From an uncultured Clostridia bacterium (lineage in GTDB: Bacteria; Bacillota; Clostridia; Peptostreptococcales; Anaerovoracaceae): a DNA stretch of 14,611 bases. Positions 1-4,089 of the stretch are shown here, in pieces. The DNA lies in assembly GCA_934277655.1 (NCBI GenBank), contig CAKQVC010000021.1, positions 1-14,611 of the forward strand, given 5' to 3'. Within the stretch, counting starts at the first letter, position 1; every line of letters starts with the position of its first letter. The position numbers and the translations under genes were made by a program. The notes below the pieces were generated by a model. The model worked only from the letters and a program-made list of their open reading frames with translations, was not told where the DNA came from and ran no database searches.

Positions 1-689
1 GTTCTGGAGCTGTCCTATTTAAGAAGCCCCGGAGTCTTATCGAGACGGTCAACGATCTGGATGGGGAGGTTATCAACCTGTTCGAGTGCATTCGGAAGGA
101 CCCAGAACGTCTGGCATGGGAAATCTATAACACACCGTATGCAAGGGAGACATATGAGGCAGCAGATGAGCCAGTAGACGCCTACAGTAGAGCGATAAAA
201 CTCTGCATCCGGGCAAATCAAGGTTATGGTTTTAGGACGACTGGATCGCCAACAGGCTGGAAAAGGGATGTGTGCGGACGAGAAAAGGCGTATACGGCGT
301 GGGATTGGTGCCGCCTGCCGGATGCCGTCACGCAGGCGGCAGATCGGCTGCGGGGTGTACAGATAGAGTGTATGGATGCGGTTACACTGATCCGGGGTTA
401 CAATCACCCAAACGTGTTGATTTATTGCGATCCTCCGTATGTTCTTAGCAGCAGGACGGGAAAGCAGTATAAGCATGAGATGAGTGATGCGGATCATGAG
501 CGGTTGCTACAGGCGCTTTTGCAGCACAAAGGATCGGTGTTGATAAGCGGCTATGACAATGAGATATATCGAGATATGCTTCGGGGCTGGCATCTGGAAA
601 CAAAAATGGAATACTGCCGGGCGAATAAGCAGCGGGAAGAATGTCTCTGGATGAATTTTGAGCCGTCGGGACAGTTAAGAATGTTTTAG
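1..689 (+). CDS. D12-class DNA adenine N6-methyltransferase (Dam-like), 5'-partial
   Basis: The frame is open from the first base (codons begin at position 3) to TAG at 687-689, so the gene starts upstream of the window. The first visible residues, SGAVLF, look like the end of the family's AdoMet-binding motif I, so probably only 30-40 residues are missing. The catalytic motif IV is intact as YCDPPY (DPPY at visible residues 143-146). An ETVNDLDGEVINLF segment after motif I is also typical of the MethyltransfD12 family. The enzyme transfers a methyl group to adenine N6 in a short DNA motif. In prophages such orphan methylases usually protect phage DNA from restriction or mimic host methylation. 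No matching restriction enzyme is visible. A GTG at 270 could be mistaken for the start, but conserved sequence extends well upstream of it. Family assignment is strong; the target sequence is unknown. Confidence 0.93.
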   Translation, partial: SGAVLFKKPRSLIETVNDLDGEVINLFECIRKDPERLAWEIYNTPYARETYEAADEPVDAYSRAIKLCIRANQGYGFRTTGSPTGWKRDVCGREKAYTAWDWCRLPDAVTQAADRLRGVQIECMDAVTLIRGYNHPNVLIYCDPPYVLSSRTGKQYKHEMSDADHERLLQALLQHKGSVLISGYDNEIYRDMLRGWHLETKMEYCRANKQREECLWMNFEPSGQLRMF

Positions 690-713
690 ACAGGTTGAAA
701 GGAGCGATGGACG

Positions 714-1424
714 ATGAAAAGCATGAAAGAACGCCAGGAGCTTATCTGGCAGGCGCTCCTTGATGGGAGAAAGAAGCGCGTGAGCGAGATTGCGGAGCTG
801 ATTGATGAAGAGCCGACATACACCCGCAACGCCCTGCAGAAGATGTTAGAGGCTGGGAGGGTGGAAGGAATGATGAAGATAAAGATCACACCAAGAAAAC
901 CGGACGAAGTCGGCGGTTATCTTATGATGCCGCTAGTGGCAAACGTGCCAAATGGGCGCAAAGGCTGGAAGATAGTTAAGTGCCCGGAATGCGGGGCGGC
1001 GTGCTGGTATAGACCGGAACAGGAGCAGGTAAGGGCGATAGCAGTATGTACAATGATAAATGGAAACTGGCGATCGCCATCAAGTGTTTTGGCGGTCGCC
1101 GGTCGAATTGTTATTTTGCATGTTAAGGAGCGGAAGATGAGATTTAAGAAAGGCGATGTCATAAGACATTTTAAAAGAGAGATGCTTACAAAAGAGCAGA
1201 TCGAAGAAAATGGAGCTTTGTTTACATATGAGTTTTTGGGAGTCGCAGAGCATACGGAAACAAAAGAAAAACTGGTGTTATACAAGGCTTTGTACGATGG
1301 CGAGTCAATAGGGTTACCTGTGAAAAAGGGGGACATATTTGCACGACCGTATGATATGTTTTTTAGCGAGGTAGATTATCAGAAATACCCTGGCATAAAG
1401 CAGAAATATAGGTTTGAATTTTAA
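714..1424 (+). CDS. Composite ORF: winged-HTH-like + zinc-ribbon + DUF1653-like segments
   Basis: An AAAGGAG ribosome binding site about 9 nt upstream supports the ATG at 714. Three modules share one open frame of 236 residues. Residues about 1-52 look like a winged helix-turn-helix (RVSEIAELIDEEPTYTRNAL). Residues about 53-110 contain half of a zinc ribbon (CPECGAAC, then a lone later Cys in VCTM). Residues 142-236, from the internal ATG at 1137, look like a complete DUF1653 domain of 95 residues (RFKKGDVIRHFKRE to the end). The internal ATG has its own AAGGAG at about 1125-1130, so the DUF1653 protein may be translated separately. The joint at residues about 111-141 reads unlike protein and overlaps another small frame (1046-1126). 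This could be one fused protein or two to three genes merged by a lost stop. Function is unknown; DUF1653 proteins are common small phage and bacterial proteins of undetermined role. Confidence 0.7.
   Translation: MKSMKERQELIWQALLDGRKKRVSEIAELIDEEPTYTRNALQKMLEAGRVEGMMKIKITPRKPDEVGGYLMMPLVANVPNGRKGWKIVKCPECGAACWYRPEQEQVRAIAVCTMINGNWRSPSSVLAVAGRIVILHVKERKMRFKKGDVIRHFKREMLTKEQIEENGALFTYEFLGVAEHTETKEKLVLYKALYDGESIGLPVKKGDIFARPYDMFFSEVDYQKYPGIKQKYRFEF
1125..1139 (+). promoter_or_regulatory. Internal Shine-Dalgarno and ATG for the DUF1653-like segment
   Basis: AAGGAG lies 6-7 nt before the ATG at 1137, exactly where DUF1653 homology begins. This suggests independent initiation inside the longer frame that starts at 714. 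The protein from this start would be 95 residues long. Confidence 0.55.
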
Positions 1425-1442
1425 ATCCAAAAGGAGAATAAG

Positions 1443-1574
1443 ATGAAAGTAAAAAGAATGATTAAGTGCGATGTTGATACTTTTAAGGTCTGAGACATCA
1501 TCAAAATCAGACTTACGGATGGTGTGAAAGTACAGGCTATGGCTATGCAGCAGGAGAGGATGGATGAAAAATGA
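1443..1574 (+). pseudogene. Small phage gene interrupted by an in-frame TGA
   Basis: An AAAGGAG about 7 nt upstream supports the ATG at 1443. The frame reads 16 residues (MKVKRMIKCDVDTFKV), meets TGA at 1491-1493, and continues in the same frame with DIIKIRLTDGVKVQAM before a second TGA at 1572-1574. That last stop overlaps the ATG of the next gene (ATGA, 1571-1574), as expected for a functional coupled pair. The sequence around the first stop resembles the 'VGDIIKxxLTDGxKVxAMA' start of small Clostridia phage proteins that I associate, with low certainty, with the DUF6273 N-terminus. In those, a Gly occupies the stop position, so one GGA to TGA change would explain it. The continuation also ends early, which suggests a 3' deletion. 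It is probably a decayed gene; a sequencing error at one base is the alternative. Confidence 0.6.
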
Positions 1575-1897
1575 AGCAGCCGTATGAACAGGGAAAAAGG
1601 ATGAATTTATTGCATGGCCTTTATGATGAGCAAATGGGGCAGCAGGTGCCGGGAGTTTATTCCTATGCAGAAATAGGCAGAATGATAGGACGTTCCATTT
1701 CGGCGGTCAAGCTGGCGGACGATGAGGAACGGCTGATTGCCGGACGTTATCGGATACTTCCGGATCCCATCCTGGAAGAGTGGGACAAGGCGAGATTCAG
1801 GATCTTGTACCTGACGGGGAGAATAGATATTGTAGAGTATGAAATGGTCGGGCGTATCGTATCGAGAGATAAAGATACAGGAAAGGGGTACAGGTAA
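1571..1897 (+). CDS. Hypothetical phage protein with a helix-turn-helix-like segment
   Basis: This 108-residue protein starts at an ATG overlapping the stop of the upstream broken gene (ATGA) and is preceded by GGAGAGG. Residues about 31-50 (YSYAEIGRMIGRSISAVKL) fit a helix-turn-helix: a helix with AEIGRMIG, a turn, then SISAVKL as a possible recognition helix. The C-terminal half is basic and aromatic (WDKARFRILYLTGRI) with no motif I recognise. There is no signal peptide or membrane segment. Its place just upstream of the late regulator suggests a regulatory or DNA-binding role, but this is inference from position and the weak HTH. I cannot name a family. Confidence 0.65.
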   Translation: MKQPYEQGKRMNLLHGLYDEQMGQQVPGVYSYAEIGRMIGRSISAVKLADDEERLIAGRYRILPDPILEEWDKARFRILYLTGRIDIVEYEMVGRIVSRDKDTGKGYR

Positions 1898-1899
1898 GG

Positions 1900-2256
1900 G
1901 TGAGCAATATATCAAAAGGAATAAAGGATACTATGTGGCACTTCCTTATGCAGGGGACACATATCTTTACAAACGAGGATATAGAAGAGTTGACGGAAGC
2001 AGTAAACAGACTTATCAAAATGACAACACAGAAAACGGCAGGGCAAAGACGAAACACAACACACATAAATTGGGAAACTTTGGATATGGAATTTATGAGA
2101 ATTGTGTGCTATGCAACAGCACTAGTATTATCGGGGAGATTGGAAGAGTTAAGAAAATTTGAGGGAGGTGGTACCATTGGACAAACGGATATTGGAGCAG
2201 TACATAGATGCCTGCGCCCAGGTCAAGGAGACAGAAGCAGAGTTGGAAAGGATTAG
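1900..2256 (+). CDS. Hypothetical phage protein, possibly with an abnormal 3' extension
   Basis: A GTG at 1900, two bases after the previous stop, opens a 118-residue frame. AAAGGGG lies about 12 nt upstream; an ATG at 1933 with AAAGGA just ahead is an alternative start. Residues about 1-87 look like ordinary protein, with helical stretches such as TNEDIEELTEAVNRLIK and FMRIVCYATALVLSGRLEEL. The last 30 or so residues are Gly/Arg-rich and are translated across the ribosome binding site and first 80 bases of the next gene in a different frame, which suggests this tail is not native. An added T in the TTT run at 2158-2160 would end the protein at RLEELRKF. No known domain is recognised. The start and the 3' end are both uncertain. 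Confidence 0.5.
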   Translation: MSNISKGIKDTMWHFLMQGTHIFTNEDIEELTEAVNRLIKMTTQKTAGQRRNTTHINWETLDMEFMRIVCYATALVLSGRLEELRKFEGGGTIGQTDIGAVHRCLRPGQGDRSRVGKD

Positions 2257-2602
2257 GAGAGTAAAAAAGCAGCAGGAGCAGGATATTGTCAAAGGCTCAT
2301 CACATGATTTTCCATATACGATGCAGACGTATCGGATTGAGGGACTTGCGTATGCATCGTTGTGGAAACCGGGAGAAGAGGATCGCCTGGAAGAGGTGTT
2401 GAAAGAGCGTCTGCGGAAAGCGGCGCGGATAAAACAGGACGTGGAAGTGTGGATCAATACGATTCCGGTGCGGATGCAGCGTATTATCCGGTATCGGATT
2501 TTTGAAGGAATGACATGGGAGCAGGTAGCTATACGCATGGGGCGCGGGGCGACTGGAGATAGTGTAAGAGTAGAATATGTAAGATTTATGAATGTTAGTT
2601 AA
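2177..2602 (+). CDS. ArpU / sigma-70-like late gene transcription regulator
   Basis: The start is a TTG at 2177 preceded by GGGAGGTGG (2163-2171); a TTG at 2159 lies ahead of that site and is unlikely. The product is 141 residues. Residues about 10-37 form a charged helical stretch, followed by a middle region that I recognise from small phage 'sigma factor-like' proteins of Lachnospiraceae. The C-terminal segment at about 99-133 (MQRIIRYRIFEGMTWEQVAIRMG) is a sigma-region-4-like helix-turn-helix. These proteins (ArpU, RinA and related families) activate late transcription in Gram-positive phages. The position fits: it is the last gene before a 440-nt signal-rich gap and the packaging genes. 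The GTTCG repeats that begin 7 nt after its stop are the obvious candidate binding site, though this is inferred. Confidence 0.85.
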   Translation: MDKRILEQYIDACAQVKETEAELERIRRVKKQQEQDIVKGSSHDFPYTMQTYRIEGLAYASLWKPGEEDRLEEVLKERLRKAARIKQDVEVWINTIPVRMQRIIRYRIFEGMTWEQVAIRMGRGATGDSVRVEYVRFMNVS

Positions 2603-2608
2603 AAGTTT

Positions 2609-2649
2609 GTTCGTTTTGTTCGCAATGTTCGTTTTCAAAGTGTTATAGT
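2609..2649 (+). promoter_or_regulatory. Three GTTCG iterons plus a -10-like TATAGT: candidate late promoter
   Basis: GTTCG occurs at 2609-2613, 2618-2622 and 2627-2631, an exact 9-bp period (GTTCG-N4, three times); the first and third N4 are both TTTT. TATAGT follows at 2644-2649 and could act as a -10 element. No consensus -35 is present, so an activator or alternative sigma-like factor would be needed. The position directly after the late regulator gene and ahead of the tRNA and packaging genes supports a late-operon control site. The repeat is directly visible; its function is inferred. Confidence 0.6.
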
Positions 2650-2655
2650 GTATCA

Positions 2656-2762
2656 TGAAGCTAAAGGCTTATAGCTGACAGCTTCAACGGACACGCTTGC
2701 AAGAGCGTTGAATACTCCTCCGTATATACTTTAATCCTCGCTGGACAGTGACCCCGGCGGGG
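2656..2762 (+). other. Hairpin-rich leader between the GTTCG repeats and the tRNA
   Basis: Three inverted repeats are visible. TGAAGCT (2656-2662) pairs with AGCTTCA (2680-2686). ACGCT (2693-2697) pairs with AGCGT (2704-2708) across a 6-nt loop. CCCC (2752-2755) pairs with GGGG (2759-2762) across GGC. There is no open reading frame with a ribosome binding site in this stretch. It probably forms the 5' leader of the late transcript carrying the tRNA. I cannot match it to a named RNA family. Confidence 0.4.
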
Positions 2763-2769
2763 AACCCCC

Positions 2770-2843
2770 TGGGGCATAGCTCAGTCGGTTAGAGCAGCTG
2801 GCTTATATCCAGCGTGTCGAGGGTTCGAGTCCTTCCGTCCCGA
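2770..2843 (+). tRNA. tRNA-Ile, anticodon UAU (reads AUA)
   Basis: A full cloverleaf can be drawn. The D stem is GCTC/GAGC (2779-2782, 2792-2795). The anticodon stem is GCTGG/CCAGC (2797-2801, 2809-2813) around the loop CTTATAT, giving anticodon TAT at 2804-2806. The variable loop is GTGTC. The T stem is GAGGG/CCTTC with one G-U pair, around TTCGAGT. T8 and A9 are in place. The acceptor stem is the weak part: TGGGGCA (2770-2776) against CGTCCCG (2836-2842) gives a T1-G72 wobble, a G5-T68 wobble and an A7xC66 mismatch. The discriminator is A2843 and no CCA is encoded. Most bacteria read AUA with a lysidine-modified CAU tRNA, so a UAU tRNA-Ile is unusual. Phage tRNAs commonly supplement rare host codons. 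It could be partly degenerate. Confidence 0.85.
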
Positions 2844-2846
2844 TTT

Positions 2847-2873
2847 GGCGGTTGTTTGGCGGAGCAACACGCC
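2847..2873 (+). other. Hairpin directly after the tRNA
   Basis: GGCGGTTG (2847-2854) pairs with CAAC-A-CGCC (2865-2873), giving 8 bp with one bulged A. It starts 3 nt after the tRNA discriminator base. There is no following T tract, so it is more likely an RNA processing or stability element than an intrinsic terminator. Confidence 0.4.
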
Positions 2874-2916
2874 GATCCACTTGTTTTGTGGTTCATGGTA
2901 ATAAAATACCCTTTCG

Positions 2917-2950
2917 AGAATGGCACCTGTCGTTAGATGGGTGCTATTCT
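2917..2950 (+). other. Strong 11-bp inverted repeat (RNA hairpin or bidirectional terminator remnant)
   Basis: AGAATGGCACC (2917-2927) pairs with GGTGCTATTCT (2940-2950) over all 11 positions with a single G-U, around a 12-nt loop. It separates the tRNA transcript from the consensus promoter at 2986. Neither side has a clear T run, so Rho-independent termination is uncertain. Its position suggests insulation of the downstream promoter cassette. Confidence 0.45.
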
Positions 2951-2985
2951 ATTGCAAAAACATAATATTTCTTTGCATAAATATA

Positions 2986-3014
2986 TTGACATATGGTATA
3001 CCCTATGATATAAT
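2986..3014 (+). promoter_or_regulatory. Consensus sigma-A promoter
   Basis: A perfect -35 (TTGACA, 2986-2991) and a perfect -10 (TATAAT, 3009-3014) are separated by exactly 17 nt in AT-rich DNA. Transcription should start near 3021, just upstream of the AGGGAGG ribosome binding site of the 40-codon gene at 3041. Host RNA polymerase should recognise it without phage factors, so it is likely active in the lysogen unless repressed. Confidence 0.88.
2990..3007. promoter_or_regulatory. Imperfect palindrome filling the promoter spacer: candidate operator
   Basis: CATA-T-GGTATACC-C-TATG is an 18-bp dyad with one mismatched symmetric pair. It starts within the -35 and ends just before the -10. A dimeric repressor bound here would block RNA polymerase. 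The ribbon-helix-helix protein encoded at 3333 is a candidate binder because such proteins often recognise short palindromes, but this link is inference only. Confidence 0.55.
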
Positions 3015-3040
3015 ATATAATGTAGGGAGGTAAAATACAG

Positions 3041-3163
3041 ATGAGAGGCAAAAGCCGAAAAAGAAAAAAGTCCGATAGCAAGATAAAAGCTTGGCTGGCT
3101 GAACTGCTAAAGGACTTGATTGCAGGAAGCATCCTGCTGATGATTCAAAAGCTACTTGAGTAG
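3041..3163 (+). CDS. Small basic-amphipathic protein (40 aa) of a moron-like cassette
   Basis: AGGGAGG ends 10 nt before the ATG at 3041. The 40-residue product has a highly basic N-terminus (MRGKSRKRKK, residues 1-10) followed from about residue 15 by a continuous helix rich in Leu, Ile and Met (KIKAWLAELLKDLIAGSILL), long enough to lie on or cross a membrane. The gene has its own consensus promoter, an operator-like palindrome and a terminator-like hairpin 3 nt after its stop, so it is a complete single-gene unit inside the late region. This layout is typical of morons. The size and composition recall small membrane-active toxins or holin-like peptides, but I recognise no family and see no clear antisense promoter for a type I antitoxin. 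Coding status is well supported by the context; function is unknown. Confidence 0.65.
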   Translation: MRGKSRKRKKSDSKIKAWLAELLKDLIAGSILLMIQKLLE

Positions 3164-3166
3164 CGG

Positions 3167-3189
3167 GGAGGGGCGCAAGCCCTTCCTTT
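3167..3189 (+). terminator. Intrinsic terminator with GNRA tetraloop
   Basis: GGAGGGGC (3167-3174) pairs with GCCCTTCC (3179-3186) over 8 bp with one G-U, closed by a GCAA tetraloop and followed by TTT (3187-3189). It begins 3 nt after the stop of the 40-codon gene. The T tract is short, so some read-through is likely. Confidence 0.7.
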
Positions 3190-3226
3190 AAGACAATAAT
3201 AACACACTCATCTGTATAAGACAAGA

Positions 3227-3346
3227 ATGAAAGAATTGGTTAGGAGTTCATTGTCTATTTTAGCGGCGTTCTTCTTCGCAAGAGCCGGGTATCTTGCAAT
3301 CAAAATGCTGGTCTATTTATGGAGGGAACATTATGCCAAAAGGTAA
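3227..3346 (+). CDS. Possible 39-aa single-span membrane peptide
   Basis: An ATG at 3227 opens 39 codons ending in TAA at 3344-3346. The product starts MKELVRSS, has a hydrophobic middle (LSILAAFFFARAGYLAIK) and ends with a basic WREHYAKR. This fits a small membrane protein with one span. Its 3' end overlaps the next gene by 14 nt in another frame. Against it, there is no clear Shine-Dalgarno sequence upstream of the ATG and no obvious promoter. It is too short to judge by coding statistics alone, so I rate it only as possible. Confidence 0.35.
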   Translation: MKELVRSSLSILAAFFFARAGYLAIKMLVYLWREHYAKR

Positions 3347-3536
3347 TCCGAGCGCCCAGACGATCGCGTCTGAAAAGTACCAGAAGAAAGCCGGCTATAT
3401 GGCAAAAAGTTTTAAGTTGAAACGTGATATCGTGGAACAGTTTGAAGAAGCCTGCCGGGCAGCAGGAGTCAGCCAGGCGGCACAGATTACAAAGATGATG
3501 AACGAATTCATCGAAGAACAGAAAAAGAATAGTTAA
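3333..3536 (+). CDS. Ribbon-helix-helix (CopG/Arc-like) DNA-binding protein
   Basis: GGAGGG (3321-3326) lies 6 nt upstream of the ATG at 3333; a TTG at 3294 lies upstream of that site and is rejected. The 67-residue product fits the ribbon-helix-helix fold: a short strand at about residues 25-32 (KSFKLKRD), helix A at about 32-43 (DIVEQFEEACRA), a turn at GVSQ, and helix B at about 47-60 (SQAAQITKMMNEFI). Such dimers insert a two-stranded sheet in the DNA major groove and often repress their own or neighbouring genes. I recall similar small proteins just upstream of HNH and terminase genes in Clostridia phages. It could act on the palindrome at 2990-3007 or have a packaging-associated role; neither is shown by the sequence. 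Confidence 0.75.
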   Translation: MPKGNPSAQTIASEKYQKKAGYMAKSFKLKRDIVEQFEEACRAAGVSQAAQITKMMNEFIEEQKKNS

Positions 3537-3590
3537 GACATGAGGGCATCCGGAAGCGGGTGCTCTTTTCTTATGCCGGGAGGTGATGTG

Positions 3591-4004
3591 ATGATATATA
3601 AAAGATGCCCGCACTGTAAAAAAAGAGTGCCGGCAGGAGAAAAATGTGGGTGTGGGTATAAACGGGAGTATGCACCGCCAGAAAAAACGAGGAGGCTGTA
3701 TCACTCTGCTAGATGGCAGAAGATAAGAGAGACAGTCATGGGATTTTATTCTGGCATCGATCCATATGCACAGAAGCATGGAAGAATTGAATATGCTTTT
3801 ACAGTCCACCACATCGTACCGGCAAAAGAAGATCCGGATCGCTTCTGGCATTTGGATAATCTCATTCCTTTGTCCAGAGCATCGCATGATGAGGTGCATG
3901 GACGCTACAGGGCATCGGATGAGGAGAAGAGGAAAGCACAAGAGGAGCTTCGAGCGCTTTTGAGGCTTCCTGATTGGGCTGCCCAGGGGGGCGCGGAAAA
4001 GTAG
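3591..4004 (+). CDS. HNH endonuclease, packaging-associated
   Basis: GGGAGGTG (3578-3585) supports the ATG at 3591; the same frame stays open further upstream to 3540 but without a matching site. The 137-residue product begins with a knuckle-like CPHC...CGCG motif (residues 6-21), followed by a basic segment. The HNH core is VHHIVP (His73-His74), then LDNLIPLS (Asn90), then SHDEVH (His99, His103), the usual beta-beta-alpha metal fold. In HK97-like phages an HNH protein encoded beside the terminase is needed with TerL to cut cos ends. The gene lies directly upstream of TerS, as expected. The C-terminus (PDWAAQGGAEK) is poorly conserved in such proteins. Family assignment is firm; the cos-cutting role follows from known relatives. 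Confidence 0.92.
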   Translation: MIYKRCPHCKKRVPAGEKCGCGYKREYAPPEKTRRLYHSARWQKIRETVMGFYSGIDPYAQKHGRIEYAFTVHHIVPAKEDPDRFWHLDNLIPLSRASHDEVHGRYRASDEEKRKAQEELRALLRLPDWAAQGGAEK

Positions 4005-4089
4005 CGGTATTTCAGCCGTAGACCGCTGCTCCCCTCTTCTTTTCGCAAATTTCCCTTTTGGGGGTCAAAAAAGGAAGGTGATGATATAC
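4005..4089 (+). other. HNH-TerS intergenic spacer, candidate cos region
   Basis: This 85-nt gap between two tightly packed packaging genes holds an inverted repeat (AGCGGT at 4003-4008 and ACCGCT at 4022-4027), a pyrimidine tract, and a TTTTGGGGGTC element (4057-4067) before the TerS ribosome binding site AAGGAAGG. Phages with adjacent HNH and terminase genes use cohesive ends, and cos often lies next to these genes. No cut site can be read from the sequence alone. Confidence 0.3.

Noticed and set aside
1491..1493. TGA recoded as an amino acid (altered code or selenocysteine)
   Set aside because: TGA ends several intact genes in this window, and no selenocysteine-type context is seen. A point mutation is simpler.
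1839..2162. Alternative + frame of 107 codons over the gene at 1900
   Set aside because: It overlaps two better frames, has no ribosome binding site, and its composition (Tyr, Asn, Gly, Lys) looks non-coding. Only its stop near 2160 is of interest for the frameshift argument.
2609..2631. GTTCG repeats as a CRISPR array
   Set aside because: The units are 5 bp with 4-bp spacers, far too short for CRISPR; a protein binding site is more reasonable.
2603..2985. A ROOL or GOLLD giant phage RNA
   Set aside because: Those are typically about 600-800 nt. Only some 380 nt are free here, and I cannot trace their helices. Left as an Rfam check.
3167..3260. Antisense antitoxin RNA for the 40-aa ORF (type I toxin-antitoxin)
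   Set aside because: Reading the minus strand across this interval, I find TATACA- and TAAAAT-like -10 elements but no matching -35 at proper spacing. The idea stays open but is not supported as a feature.
3540..3590. Longer N-terminus for the HNH gene from ATG 3540
   Set aside because: The strong GGGAGGTG site lies inside this stretch and points to ATG 3591; the extra residues do not look like part of the protein.
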